64,000 nucleotides of DNA from Aequorivita antarctica (GCF_007997155.1 NZ_VORT01000003.1:1-64000), one strand, 5' to 3'. Shown: positions 18,043 through 27,737, numbered from the stretch's first letter. The notes: generated by a model from the letters alone, not told the origin. Translations and numbers: made by a program.

Positions 18043-18723
18043 TCAAGGAGTTGTACTTGAAACCTGAAGTATTTTCCCATTGTAGAATTTATTCCCACTA
18101 AGAGAAAAGTCCACTATATATTGTGCCATTTCGGTTGCTGAAAGCGGTGCCTTAAAACCTGGGAAAGCTTCTTCAAGCATTTCGGTTTGCACAGAGCCTA
18201 AAGCCAAAACGTTAAATGATGGACCGGTTTCTTTGTATTCTTCAGCAAGCAATTCGGTTAAGGTGATGATTGCGCCTTTACTGCTGCTGTATGCACTTAA
18301 ACCAGGGAATTTCACACTGCCTTGGATTCCGCCCATACTGCTGATATTAATCACATGCCCATCTTTTTTCATAAAGGGAAGTACAGTTTTTGTCAATGAA
18401 GCAACGCCAAAAACGTTCACATCATAACTTCTTTTAAACTCTTCGGAAGTGATTTCTGAAAAAGGTTTATTCACTAAAAAACCTGCATTGTTAATTACTA
18501 CATCCACAGTTTTCATTCCTTTTTGTATATAGGCTGAAAGTTTTACAATTTCAGATTCATCTGCAATGTCAAATTCGAGAGCCGTTACATTTTTCAGTTT
18601 TAAATCTGAAATAGGCTTTGAATTCCGCGAAAGTGCCAATACATTTTGGCCTGCTTCGGAAAAAATTTTTACCATTTCAAAACCAATGCCTCTTGAAGTA
18701 CCTGTAATAATTATGTTTTTCAT
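18043..18723 (-). CDS. SDR family NAD(P)-dependent oxidoreductase
   Basis: Classical short-chain dehydrogenase of 226 residues. The cofactor loop is TGTSRGIG (residues 8-15), NNAG is near residue 81, and the catalytic Ser-Tyr-Lys includes NISSMGG and the YSSSK motif. Substrate specificity cannot be read from sequence. The sprT-like gene starts 5 bases downstream, which suggests co-transcription. Confidence 0.9.
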   Translation of the reverse strand: MKNIIITGTSRGIGFEMVKIFSEAGQNVLALSRNSKPISDLKLKNVTALEFDIADESEIVKLSAYIQKGMKTVDVVINNAGFLVNKPFSEITSEEFKRSYDVNVFGVASLTKTVLPFMKKDGHVINISSMGGIQGSVKFPGLSAYSSSKGAIITLTELLAEEYKETGPSFNVLALGSVQTEMLEEAFPGFKAPLSATEMAQYIVDFSLSGNKFYNGKILQVSSTTP

Positions 18724-18822
18724 CTATAAAAAATATTTGATAAAGCGGAAGATGGATGCCCAAATTATTTATCTCTAGTTACAACAAACTATAAATGGGC
18801 ATTTCATCTTTTAAATATACAT

Positions 18823-18863
18823 AAATCCCGATAGTTTCAATAAAAATGAAGCTATCGGGATTT
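18823..18863 (-). terminator. rho-independent terminator after pdhC
   Basis: Perfect 12-base inverted repeat AAATCCCGATAG (18823-18834) and CTATCGGGATTT (18852-18863) with a 17-base loop, 20 bases past the E2 stop. The T-tract on the minus strand is short, so efficiency is uncertain. Confidence 0.75.
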
Positions 18864-18883
18864 TTGTTAATAATTGATTTTTG

Positions 18884-20545
18884 TTAAACAAACATCGTCA
18901 CAGGATTCTCAATATACTGTCGCAATGTTTGCAGGAATTTTGCTCCGGTTGCCCCATCAACTGTTCTGTGGTCGCAGGCCAAAGTTACCGTCATTGTATT
19001 TCCAACTGCAATTTGTCCATTTTTAACCACTGGTTTTTGAACAATTGCCCCAACGGATAAAATTGCCGAGTTTGGCTGGTTTATGATAGAAGTAAATTCC
19101 TTGATCCCAAACATTCCAAGATTGGAAACCGTAAATGTACTGCCTTCCATTTCCTGCGGAGTTATCTTTTTGTTTCTGGCTTTGCCCGCAAGTTCTTTTA
19201 CCTGCCCGCCTATTTGTGAAAAGGTCATTTGGTCTGCAAATTTCAATACAGGAACCAATAAGCCTTCGTCAACGGCAACTGCAACCCCAATATGAATATG
19301 TTTAGCTATTCTTGTAGCTTCTGCCGTCCATTGGCTGTTTACTTGTGGATGTTTTCTTAAAGCCATCGCACAAGCTTTTATAACCATATCATTGAAGGAT
19401 ATTTTCACATCCGGATCTGCATTTATCGCTTCACGAGCGGCGATTGCGTGATCCATATCCAATTCGATAGTCAAATAATATTCCGGTGCAGAAAATTTGG
19501 ATTCGCCCAAACGTTTTGCAATGGTTTTGCGCATTTGCGAGTTTTTCACTTCCTCAAAACTTTCGGTTCCTACGGGAGTGTATGCTTGTCCGCCACCTGC
19601 AGCAGGTTGATAGTTCTCAATATCGCTTTTCACGATACGCCCGTTTTCGCCACTTCCACGAACTTGGCGCAAATTGATTCCCTTTTCCTCAGCTAATTTT
19701 TTAGCCAAAGGCGAAGCAAAAATACGGCCTTCGTTTGAAGTCGGTTGGCTTTCTGATTTCCCTTTGTCTTCCGAATCTTTAGCAGAAGTGGTTTTTTTGT
19801 CTTCTGTAGCTTTAACAGACGAGGATTCCTTTCCTTCCGAAGCTTCCTCGGAAGAAGTGCCTTTTTTAAAGTTTTTGCCAATCCCAGAAACATCTGTTCC
19901 TTTGGGACCGATGATGGCGAGCATTGCATCAACTGCAGCTGATTCGCCTTCGCCTATACCTATTTTCAATAGCGTTCCAGAATAGAACGACTCAAATTCC
20001 ATCGTGGCCTTATCGGTTTCAATTTCTGCAAGAATATCGCCCTCTTCTACTTTGTCGCCTTCTTTTTTCAACCAAGATGCGACTGTTCCTTCGGTCATTG
20101 TATCGCTTAGGCGTGGCATGGTAATAACCTCAACGCCTTCAGGTATTTCAGTTTTTCCTGTGTTCTCCAAAGCTTTAGCGGAGGATGAACCTTTATCATC
20201 TGAAGCTTTAGCGGAGGAGGGTTCGTCAGAAGATTTACTCTCTTCTGAAGAATCACTAGATTTCTTATCTGATTTATTTCCACTTAACAGACTAGAAATA
20301 TCCTCGCCTTTTTTTCCAATAATTGCCAAAAGCGAATCCACGGGTGCAGTTTCGCCTTCATTAATTCCTATGTGAAGTAATGTTCCTTCATAGAAAGATT
20401 CGAACTCCATTGTGGCCTTGTCGGTTTCAATTTCAGCAAGAATATCGCCTTCCTTTATGGTATCACCCACTTTTTTAAGCCAGGTTGCTACCGTTCCTTC
20501 TTCCATCGTGTCGCTCAATCGCGGCATGTTTATTACTTCTGCCAT
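18884..20545 (-). CDS. pdhC: pyruvate dehydrogenase E2, dihydrolipoamide acetyltransferase
   Basis: Core acetyltransferase of the pyruvate dehydrogenase complex, 553 residues. There are two N-terminal lipoyl domains (lipoyl lysines K43 and K179, both in ETDKATMEFES), a peripheral subunit-binding domain at about residues 275-310 (FASPLAKKLAEEKGI), and the catalytic domain from about 330, with H526 and D530 in DHRTVDGATGAK. The two linkers are Ser/Lys/Glu-rich and hold four copies of an SSAKASEDKG-like unit. It follows pdhA by 3 bases; E1-beta is not in the window. Confidence 0.95.
   Translation of the reverse strand: MAEVINMPRLSDTMEEGTVATWLKKVGDTIKEGDILAEIETDKATMEFESFYEGTLLHIGINEGETAPVDSLLAIIGKKGEDISSLLSGNKSDKKSSDSSEESKSSDEPSSAKASDDKGSSSAKALENTGKTEIPEGVEVITMPRLSDTMTEGTVASWLKKEGDKVEEGDILAEIETDKATMEFESFYSGTLLKIGIGEGESAAVDAMLAIIGPKGTDVSGIGKNFKKGTSSEEASEGKESSSVKATEDKKTTSAKDSEDKGKSESQPTSNEGRIFASPLAKKLAEEKGINLRQVRGSGENGRIVKSDIENYQPAAGGGQAYTPVGTESFEEVKNSQMRKTIAKRLGESKFSAPEYYLTIELDMDHAIAAREAINADPDVKISFNDMVIKACAMALRKHPQVNSQWTAEATRIAKHIHIGVAVAVDEGLLVPVLKFADQMTFSQIGGQVKELAGKARNKKITPQEMEGSTFTVSNLGMFGIKEFTSIINQPNSAILSVGAIVQKPVVKNGQIAVGNTMTVTLACDHRTVDGATGAKFLQTLRQYIENPVTMFV
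19757..20221 (-). repeat. coding repeats in the E2 linkers
   Basis: Two pairs of an approximately 11-residue unit (SSAKASDDKG, SSAKALENTG, SSVKATEDKK, TSAKDSEDKG) occur in the linkers at about residues 110-130 and 242-263 of E2. The first pair shares the exact DNA TCCTCCGCTAAAGCTT on the coding strand. Confidence 0.6.
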
Positions 20546-20548
20546 TTC

Positions 20549-21547
20549 TTATAATTTATCTGATAAAAAAGGGTAATCCTCTTGTTCGTAAACCACATCG
20601 AACATTACATTCTTCTCTGGATAAGGTGAGTCTTCAGCAAATTTTTCACATTCCTCTACCAAATCTTTCACCCTTTGGTCAATCTTTTTTATCTCGGCTT
20701 CAGTTGCCCATTTATTCTCATAAATCTGATGAAGCACATACGCAATTGGGTCTTCTTCTTGTTTTTTGGCAACTTCTTCTTTGGTACGGTAATGCTGGGC
20801 ATCACTCATAGAGTGGCCACGGTAACGGTAAGTGCGCAATTCTAAAAATGTTGGGCCATCCCCGCGACGGGCACGTTGGATTGCTTCGTCCATTTCCTTT
20901 GCAACAACTTCTGGTTTCATTGCATCTACAGGTTTGCAGGGCATTTCGTAACCCAGGCCAAGTTTATAAATATCTGTGTGGTTTGCAGTTCGAGCTACGG
21001 AAGTTCCCATAGCATAGCCGTTGTTTTCAACGCAGAAAACCACTGGAAGTTTCCAAAGCATTGCAAGGTTAAAAGTCTCGTGAAGTGAGCCTTGACGCGT
21101 TGCGCCATCGCCCATATAGGTGAGTGTTACAGCATCTCTATCGAAATATTTATCGGCAAAAGCTAAACCAGCTCCTAATGGGATTTGCCCGCCCACTATA
21201 CCGTGGCCACCATAAAAACGGTGCTCCTTGGAAAAAATATGCATCGAGCCTCCCAAACCATGTGAGGTTCCAGTTGCCTTCCCATAAAGCTCTGCCATTA
21301 CTCTTTTGGGGTCAACGCCCATCCCAATAGGCTGTACGTGATTTCGGTAAGCGGTTATCATACGGTCTTTAGTAAGATCCATTGCGTGCAAAGCCCCTGC
21401 CAATACAGCCTCTTGACCGTTGTAGAGGTGCAAGAAACCCCTCACTTTTTGATTGATATATACTTGAGCAAGTTTATCTTCAAACTTGCGCCAAAAGAGC
21501 ATGTTCTCGTACCAATCCAGGTACGTTTTTTTGGTGATTTTCTTCAT
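20549..21547 (-). CDS. pdhA: pyruvate dehydrogenase E1 component, alpha subunit
   Basis: ThDP-dependent E1-alpha, 332 residues, decarboxylating pyruvate with E1-beta. The ThDP motif runs from GDGATRQGS (near residue 146) to CVENNGYAMG, and the YRYRGHSMSD phosphorylation-loop-like segment lies near residue 242. It is the first gene of the pdhA-pdhC operon; pdhB must be encoded elsewhere, an arrangement seen in other flavobacteria. A good promoter lies upstream on this strand. Confidence 0.95.
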   Translation of the reverse strand: MKKITKKTYLDWYENMLFWRKFEDKLAQVYINQKVRGFLHLYNGQEAVLAGALHAMDLTKDRMITAYRNHVQPIGMGVDPKRVMAELYGKATGTSHGLGGSMHIFSKEHRFYGGHGIVGGQIPLGAGLAFADKYFDRDAVTLTYMGDGATRQGSLHETFNLAMLWKLPVVFCVENNGYAMGTSVARTANHTDIYKLGLGYEMPCKPVDAMKPEVVAKEMDEAIQRARRGDGPTFLELRTYRYRGHSMSDAQHYRTKEEVAKKQEEDPIAYVLHQIYENKWATEAEIKKIDQRVKDLVEECEKFAEDSPYPEKNVMFDVVYEQEDYPFLSDKL

Positions 21548-21595
21548 CTATCTGCTATAAGTTTTTCCCGAGGGGAAAATTTATTAAACGGATAA

Positions 21596-21628
21596 CAAAA
21601 GTAGTACTTTATAAGTAGAAAATACAAA
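21596..21628 (-). promoter_or_regulatory. pdhA promoter (TTTG-N21-TACTTTTG)
   Basis: On the minus strand the -33 TTTG (21625-21628) and the -7 TACTTTTG (21596-21603) are 21 bases apart and fit the Bacteroidota consensus. The -33 element is the first unit of a TTTGG stutter array that continues upstream. Confidence 0.7.
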
Positions 21629-21987
21629 TTCCAAATCCCAAAAACCAAATCTCTAATAAATTCCAAAATTTGAATTTTGAATCATTGTTGTCCGATAAAA
21701 GGAATGACTAACTCTGGTAAACACGATATTATATGTAGTCCCTACGGGACTAGGCATTGAGGGGGTTTTATTTTTTACCCATATTTAATGCCTAACGACA
21801 TACTACTCCATCTGTGCAAAATATTGGTAATCAAGAAATCGCGCCTAAACTAATTCCCGTAGGGAATAAATATGATTTTTAATCGGACATTACTGATTTT
21901 GAATTTTGGTAATTGAGTTTTACCTGCCCCTTCGACAGGCAGGTTTGGGTTTTGGGTTTTGGAATTTGTGATTTGGTGCTTCCACTT
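21618..21987. repeat. inverted TTTGG-rich stutter arms around a MITE-like element
   Basis: The roughly 440-base gap between pdhA and cdd has no gene. The left arm (about 21622-21668) has CAAATTCCAAATCCC-type units. The right arm (about 21942-21976) has the complementary GGGTTTTGGAATTTG-type units. Between them lies the element 21689-21889, plus a small hairpin ACCTGCC/GGCAGGT at 21922-21944 that could end cdd transcription. Confidence 0.6.
21689..21889. mobile_element. candidate 201-base MITE-like element with TGTCCGAT termini
   Basis: The outer 8 bases TGTCCGAT (21689-21696) and ATCGGACA (21882-21889) are perfect inverted repeats. Inside are the hairpin AGTCCCTACGGGACT (21737-21751), TAGGCATT/AATGCCTA (21751-21758 and 21787-21794), and ATTCCCGTAGGGAAT (21853-21867). 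The CCCTACGGG cores of the first and last are also inverted to each other. There is no ORF. It interrupts a TTTGAATTTTG repeat tract. No clear target-site duplication was found. Confidence 0.5.
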
Positions 21988-22470
21988 TTAGAGGTATTTC
22001 GCATCAAAGCCCAATGGTAGCAATTCCATTACTGAAGCAACTTTTACAATTTTTCCGGTTTCACCCATAAAGTAAATGGCAATTGGTGATTTTTGCTTTT
22101 GCTCATATTCTGCCATAGATTGACGGCAAGCGCCACAGGGACCAATTGGTTCGGAAAGAACTTGGTTGGAAGAACTTGCAGAAATGGCCATGGCCTTAAT
22201 TTCTTCATTTGGAAAAAGAGCTCCTGTATGAAATATTGCCACGCGTTCTGCACAAAGACCTGAAGGATAGGCTGCATTCTCTTGATTGCTGCCAATGGTA
22301 ATTTCACCTGAAGAAAGCCGAATGGCTGCACCCACTCTAAAATGCGAATAAGGCGCATAAGCATTTTTACGTGCTTGCTGCGCCTTATTCATTAATTCTT
22401 GAATGTCTTTTGGTAGTTCTGAAATGGTTTCAAAAACTTCCAGCTGAATTTCAATTTTTTGTTTTATCAC
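21988..22470 (-). CDS. cdd: cytidine deaminase
   Basis: Zinc hydrolase of pyrimidine salvage converting cytidine to uridine. Counting from GTG 22470, the zinc and catalytic residues are C73 and E75 (SGLCAERVA) with C112 and C115 (GPCGACRQ). The frame extends to 22533, but the extra residues lie inside the PorV coding region in another frame and are not cdd-like. GTG 22470 begins 4 bases after the PorV stop and gives 160 residues. It appears to be the last gene of a porU-porV-cdd unit. Confidence 0.92.
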   Translation of the reverse strand: MIKQKIEIQLEVFETISELPKDIQELMNKAQQARKNAYAPYSHFRVGAAIRLSSGEITIGSNQENAAYPSGLCAERVAIFHTGALFPNEEIKAMAISASSSNQVLSEPIGPCGACRQSMAEYEQKQKSPIAIYFMGETGKIVKVASVMELLPLGFDAKYL

Positions 22471-22474
22471 ACTA

Positions 22475-23653
22475 CTAGTATTCGTCGTAGGTATCCCCAA
22501 AGTTAAAGGTAAGACCAAAACGAAGGGTTCCATCCAAGGGGCTGTTTGCTAGTTTAGACGTAGAGAACAAATACGAAATATCAATATTGATCGCAGTATA
22601 TCGGAAACCTGCTCCAATAGTAGCAAATTTTCTTCCACCCTTCATATCGCTTTCATTAAAGTAACCCCCTCTAAATGCAAAAACATCTTGGTACCAATAT
22701 TCTGCACCTAAAGCCCAAGTGAATTCTTTCATCTCTTCCCCGAAACCACCAGGGGCATCACCAAAAGATTTAAACATCCCTGAAATGAACGTTATATCGT
22801 TGTATTCTAGGTTGGTTTGAGATCTTTCTTCAGCAGTTATTTCACCATCGCCATTTAAATCTGGATCTTGACGCGTTGGCACCAATAATTTATTTACTTC
22901 TGCAGAAACACCTATTTTGTTGTATTCATCAAGTATGAAATCAAAGCCACCTCCAAGAGCAAGGTTTGATGGCAAGAAGCTTTCAGAACCTACTTCGTCA
23001 TATTTTAGTTTGGGACCTATGTTTGAAATATTGAAACCCAATCTCCAACGACCGTCAAAATCATCATACGGAATTTCTTCACTTTGATAATATCCTGCAA
23101 TGTCAACCGCAAAAGTATTGGCGGCAGTTGCATCAGCAACAGATGATTGCAATTTTAAATCTGAGCGAATATAACGTCCAGCAACAGCCATAGAAAAACG
23201 CTCGCTTAACCTAAGTGAATAGGAAAGATCAAACAGAAGTTCGTTTGGTTTTACAAGAAGTGGTTCTTGTTCTGCAGTTTCGCGAAGTTCTATTTCCCCA
23301 TTGCTAAAATAACGAAAACTCGCAGCAACTGCGCTACGTTCATTCAGCCTGTTATAATAGGTAACATTTCCTAAAAATATATCGTTCACCAATTTGCTTA
23401 AGTAAGGAGTATATGTAACACCCACACCTTGTTTTGACAATGAAAAAGCATATTTTGCTGGGTTCCATTGTTGCGAAAAGGCATCCGCAGAAGTTACAAC
23501 CCCTATATCTGCCATACCACCCGAACGTGGATCGGCTCCTATCAACATAAATGGAACTCCTGTGGTAATGGGGTTAAAATCTTCAATATTGTCCTGTGCA
23601 ATAGATTTAAAAGCCACAAGGCCTATCAAAATTGGAATAAGTAATTTCTTCAT
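22475..23653 (-). CDS. porV: type IX secretion outer-membrane protein PorV
   Basis: Outer-membrane beta-barrel of the FadL-like family, 392 residues with a signal peptide ending near FKSIAQ. PorV carries T9SS substrates from the translocon to the PorU sortase. The N-terminal PITTGVPFMLIGADPRSGGMADIGVVTSAD is typical (residues about 28-57), and strand-rich repeats follow to the C-terminal RFGLTFNFG. It lies 34 bases after porU, the usual order in gliding flavobacteria. Confidence 0.93.
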   Translation of the reverse strand: MKKLLIPILIGLVAFKSIAQDNIEDFNPITTGVPFMLIGADPRSGGMADIGVVTSADAFSQQWNPAKYAFSLSKQGVGVTYTPYLSKLVNDIFLGNVTYYNRLNERSAVAASFRYFSNGEIELRETAEQEPLLVKPNELLFDLSYSLRLSERFSMAVAGRYIRSDLKLQSSVADATAANTFAVDIAGYYQSEEIPYDDFDGRWRLGFNISNIGPKLKYDEVGSESFLPSNLALGGGFDFILDEYNKIGVSAEVNKLLVPTRQDPDLNGDGEITAEERSQTNLEYNDITFISGMFKSFGDAPGGFGEEMKEFTWALGAEYWYQDVFAFRGGYFNESDMKGGRKFATIGAGFRYTAINIDISYLFSTSKLANSPLDGTLRFGLTFNFGDTYDEY

Positions 23654-23687
23654 AAAAGTTAATTTTGAGCAAATATAAATTTAATTT

Positions 23688-26600
23688 TTAAAGGATAACG
23701 AGTTTCTCAAATTTTTCAACCCGCTGATTGGTTAACGTAGATCTTACAGTTATCTTATATACATAGACACCTTTTCCAATACGATCGCCAAAATCGTCGC
23801 GACCGTCCCAGGTAATATCACGGCATAAATAACTGCCAGATGGCGGTAAAGTGGCATTTTTAGTCCAGACAACTTTTCCAGTAACAGTAAATACCTGCAC
23901 CTGCACCTCCAAGGTTTCATCTGGCCTATTGTGGTTAAACCAGAATTGGGTATAATTCACAAAAGGGTTTGGGTAATTTAGCACTCGGGTAATTTCCAAC
24001 TTTCCGCTACCCGCAACTATAAACTGTATATCTGCAGTGGAAGAATTATTATAAACATCCCAAGCTTTCAAAGTGAGCGTATGGAGACCATCTTCCAAAT
24101 CGCGGAATTTATAATGGGTTTTCCCTTTTGTATAATCATCCACTTCTGCCTGATAAAATTCATTTAAAAGAAAAGGATTGGATTCATCACCGTCCAAAAT
24201 TGCTACAATATCGTGGCCAATTCCGCTGGCAGTGTTTATCCCGTTTGGGTCTTCTAGTTTTGCAAGTAGAATTGGGGAATCATCCGTAATTCCTCCAGAA
24301 ACGAAACTTTCATCGTTCATATAAAGCCTAATCAATGGTCCTTCGTTGTCCTCTGGAGCATTTTCATTAAGCCCCCCTACATTCAATTCAAGGTTTACAC
24401 CTGTTTGGTCTTCCAAGATATTGTCTCTTTTCGCATAAAAACTCACTCTGCCCTTGCCGACAGGGATTTGAATATCACGCGGTACGACGAATTCAAATTC
24501 AAAAATACCATTAGAAATGGTTGCTTGTCCATTAAAAAGCCCTTCACCCAAAGTTGTGAAATCCATAAAAATATTGTGATTATCATTGTCCAAAGTTCGC
24601 CGCATCACATTTTTATCAAAAATCTTGGCCTCAAGAACACCATTGTAATCAGACATTAATGTGCCAGCAGTATTGACTACCTCTCCTTCTATTTTAATTT
24701 TACTCAAAGCCTTCAAAGTATCTGTGGCTTGTGCAATGGGAACACCGTTCAGTTTAGTAAGGCGGATGTTTCTTTTAGGAAAAGCGAGTGGCATTGCCGG
24801 GTCACCAATATAGAAAACCACGCGTCTTGTGGTACTGGGTATTTGCGTTTTAGAAATGCGGAGTCCTTCCGCAGGAGTATTGGGCGTTTCTGTATCAAAA
24901 CCAAAAAGTTGGTTTGCCAAGCGTTCGTTGAAATCGACTCCAACATTGATGAATACCGCCCGTGTGGTGGTTACCAATGAAATAGCACCGCCATCTTTAT
25001 TTTGAAACGTAAGTTCCCCAGCCGTAATCCGCAAAGGATTGTCAAATTTTGTGAACTCGCAAGTAACAGTTATTATACACGGAAGCTTGTCTTTGTTCTT
25101 TAGCTCCTGCGCTGCTTCTTTAGTGTAAATAGCTTCGTGGGCCAACCCATCTTCCCCACCGTGGCCAAAATAATCAATGATTATAGCTCCGGCCTCAATG
25201 GCGGTTTTAATGGCGTCATTAACCTCCGGATAGCGGTTACCCCCTGCAGATGCTTGTTGTTGGTAGGCATCAGAATGAATTTTTTTAACGTTTACAAAGG
25301 GTTTTTTTATTGAAATAGTATCGCCAAGCGCATCTAATTTTCTTTCTAAAATATCTTCATTAGGTTTATCAACATCATCAGAAATAAGCACAAAGTTGTT
25401 CCTCCAATTGCCATAGGAAGATTTTTCGTTGTACTTTATAATTTTATCCACCATAGTATTTGCCAAAGACACATTATCTGCAATAATTCTACCCATAGCA
25501 ATATCCAGTCTATCTATATCGTTGCTAGAGCCAATGGAACCTTCATTCTCGTCCATATTCCCAAAGAAATCGTCAGACATAAAAGAATTACTAATGCTTG
25601 TTCCCAAAAGAGTTTGGAAGGTAGGGACGTCATTATTATTGTTGGGAATTCTGTTTTTATAGTCTATGGAAGTATCGCCCATTATCCCAACATACTTTAT
25701 ACGTTTTGATTCTGTGGAAGCATTGTAATAGATATACCTAATAAAATTTCGGATAGCACTGATTTCCTGTCTTCCGGAGCTGAATTCTTCATAAATCTTA
25801 TCGGTTGTAACCACTTTCACGTTAAGCCCCTGAAGTTCTTTGTTGTGCTGGGCCAAACGCAATGCAGGCTGAATAAGAAAAGGAGGCGCAATAATAATGT
25901 AATCCACATCTTTAAAATTGCCAGATTCGTCCTTGAATATGGTCCCCTTTAAGTTTTGATTTTGAACCGCTGATTGAGCGATTTTTAAAGGAACATAATA
26001 ATTATTTGGATTCACAGCCACATACTTGCGAACTTCGCCAAGGGTTTGTTTAAAACTAAAAGACGAAGCATTGGCTTCATTTTGCTTTGAAGTGATAAGC
26101 TGAAAATCGGTTACATCCCAAACCTGTGAAAATTCGGCGGCATTGCTTATTTGGTATTCCCCTACCCCTGCTGAATTAGCCGCGTCGTTATACTGAAAAG
26201 CCAACTGCCCTCCCGCCCCTTTCAATTGTCGCATTGCCCAAATACTAATATAGTCCAGATAACCAATACTAGATGGATTGCCAGCGTTATTGTATGCCAA
26301 ATCTACTTTAACCGTAGCACTACTTGCAGGAACTTCAACATCTAGAAAGTCCATGCTAAGCAGTCCGCCGTCTCCCAATAGTGAAAAATTAAGAGGGTTC
26401 AAGCTGGTACTGTTTATGGAAACCGCCATAGAAGTATTACTTTCAGAAGCCGCAGCAGCCTTCACTATCAACCTCATCGGCTTGCCAGGAACAATATTTA
26501 AAAACTCAAAACTATAACTCTGTTCGCTTTCAATATCAAAACGGTTTCCGAACCACTTTCTTCCCAACTTAGTGGGGCTTATTTCGTCCTTTTCGTAAAA

Positions 26601-27518
26601 TTGGTAATCATCAAACTCATTGATATTAAATTCCACAATACCTGTAGGTTCCACCATTGGAATTACACGCTTTCCCGGAGCGCCACCTGCAGTAACATAA
26701 TAATAAGAGTCGTCACTATATGGATTTAGGTTAGAATCGTTCTCTTGCACATAACCTTCGGTACTAGTGCCATAAAACAGTATATAATCGCCTCCATCAA
26801 AACTGCCGTCCTGTTCGCCTGCTACTTGTATCGCATTTTCGGGAAGATCAAAAAAACGTGTTTGGTCATTTCTCAAAGGCAAAGATTGCCCGCCATTACC
26901 ATAAACTTTAAGACTTCTGGGATCAATACCATCTGTGTTCATCCCCAAACTGTTCAGGAAATTTTTGTCCAATTTGTAAACGCCAGTCTTTTCTACTTTA
27001 AACTTAAACCATTGTCCCGTGGCTAAAACTGAATTGGTTATTGCCGGCGGATTATTGCGGTTTTGAGGCCCATACTTATAATTAACATCAAAAGAAAGCA
27101 CTTTTTGATAGCTTCCATTGTTCTTAATTATTGGCGAAATACTAAAAATAGTATAAAGTACATCCCTAGCCATGGTACTTGCAATATGGTATTCAAGTTT
27201 GTTAGGCAATGCTTCGGGAGTGATTTTTTTTAGCTCTTCGGAAGAAACGGGACCAAAACGAACATTGGTAACAATTAAGGAGTTTTGGTCTGCAAATGCG
27301 CCGTCTTCCCACTGAGTAGTATATTGGACGGTGCTCTTGTCCATTTGAAGCTTCAGTCTTTCCAAAGCCATATCATTGGAAGAAATAGCAGACTTTTTAC
27401 CACCAAAGGTCTCGGTAGCAGTATTAGTACCGCCCCAATATATATTTATACTTTTTGATTGTGCCTTTCCCAGAAAAGGCATTGCAAACAAAACAAAAAG
27501 AAGTATTACTTTTCTCAT
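23688..27518 (-). CDS. porU: type IX secretion sortase PorU
   Basis: Gingipain-like C25 cysteine peptidase that removes C-terminal sorting domains and helps attach T9SS cargo to the surface. From ATG 27518 the protein has 1276 residues: a signal peptide (to GKAQ), a long beta-rich N-terminal region, the C25 domain with H786 (IIDYFGHGGED) and C820 (VTCEFTKFDNP), an Ig-like region and a C-terminal YPNPF-type domain. The frame opens at 27581, but a TAAATTTG -7 box lies inside that extension, so the shorter start is preferred. Confidence 0.93.
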   Translation of the reverse strand: MRKVILLFVLFAMPFLGKAQSKSINIYWGGTNTATETFGGKKSAISSNDMALERLKLQMDKSTVQYTTQWEDGAFADQNSLIVTNVRFGPVSSEELKKITPEALPNKLEYHIASTMARDVLYTIFSISPIIKNNGSYQKVLSFDVNYKYGPQNRNNPPAITNSVLATGQWFKFKVEKTGVYKLDKNFLNSLGMNTDGIDPRSLKVYGNGGQSLPLRNDQTRFFDLPENAIQVAGEQDGSFDGGDYILFYGTSTEGYVQENDSNLNPYSDDSYYYVTAGGAPGKRVIPMVEPTGIVEFNINEFDDYQFYEKDEISPTKLGRKWFGNRFDIESEQSYSFEFLNIVPGKPMRLIVKAAAASESNTSMAVSINSTSLNPLNFSLLGDGGLLSMDFLDVEVPASSATVKVDLAYNNAGNPSSIGYLDYISIWAMRQLKGAGGQLAFQYNDAANSAGVGEYQISNAAEFSQVWDVTDFQLITSKQNEANASSFSFKQTLGEVRKYVAVNPNNYYVPLKIAQSAVQNQNLKGTIFKDESGNFKDVDYIIIAPPFLIQPALRLAQHNKELQGLNVKVVTTDKIYEEFSSGRQEISAIRNFIRYIYYNASTESKRIKYVGIMGDTSIDYKNRIPNNNNDVPTFQTLLGTSISNSFMSDDFFGNMDENEGSIGSSNDIDRLDIAMGRIIADNVSLANTMVDKIIKYNEKSSYGNWRNNFVLISDDVDKPNEDILERKLDALGDTISIKKPFVNVKKIHSDAYQQQASAGGNRYPEVNDAIKTAIEAGAIIIDYFGHGGEDGLAHEAIYTKEAAQELKNKDKLPCIITVTCEFTKFDNPLRITAGELTFQNKDGGAISLVTTTRAVFINVGVDFNERLANQLFGFDTETPNTPAEGLRISKTQIPSTTRRVVFYIGDPAMPLAFPKRNIRLTKLNGVPIAQATDTLKALSKIKIEGEVVNTAGTLMSDYNGVLEAKIFDKNVMRRTLDNDNHNIFMDFTTLGEGLFNGQATISNGIFEFEFVVPRDIQIPVGKGRVSFYAKRDNILEDQTGVNLELNVGGLNENAPEDNEGPLIRLYMNDESFVSGGITDDSPILLAKLEDPNGINTASGIGHDIVAILDGDESNPFLLNEFYQAEVDDYTKGKTHYKFRDLEDGLHTLTLKAWDVYNNSSTADIQFIVAGSGKLEITRVLNYPNPFVNYTQFWFNHNRPDETLEVQVQVFTVTGKVVWTKNATLPPSGSYLCRDITWDGRDDFGDRIGKGVYVYKITVRSTLTNQRVEKFEKLVIL

Positions 27519-27535
27519 TAGTACCATTAACGCTT

Positions 27536-27543
27536 CAAATTTA
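27536..27543 (-). promoter_or_regulatory. -7 element of the porU promoter
   Basis: TAAATTTG on the minus strand, 17 bases before the chosen PorU ATG. No clear -33 TTG is seen. Its position argues against the longer PorU start. Confidence 0.45.
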
Positions 27544-27737
27544 CACTTAGTATAGGGTAACATTTTAAACTTTTTCCGCAAAATGATATTAGGATAATAA
27601 TTTTAAAACTAATACGTTTGCATTCGGGATTGGTCATAAAACCTTTTAAAACCCCACAGCGCAATAATAACAAAATATTATTGTGTTTTTGTCGTTAATT
27701 ACTATATTGCGAACCCAATTTTATCATATTTGAATCT

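Noticed and set aside
22471-22533. Longer cytidine deaminase start at 22533
   Set aside because: The extra 21 residues overlap the PorV C-terminus and are not deaminase-like; GTG 22470 fits.
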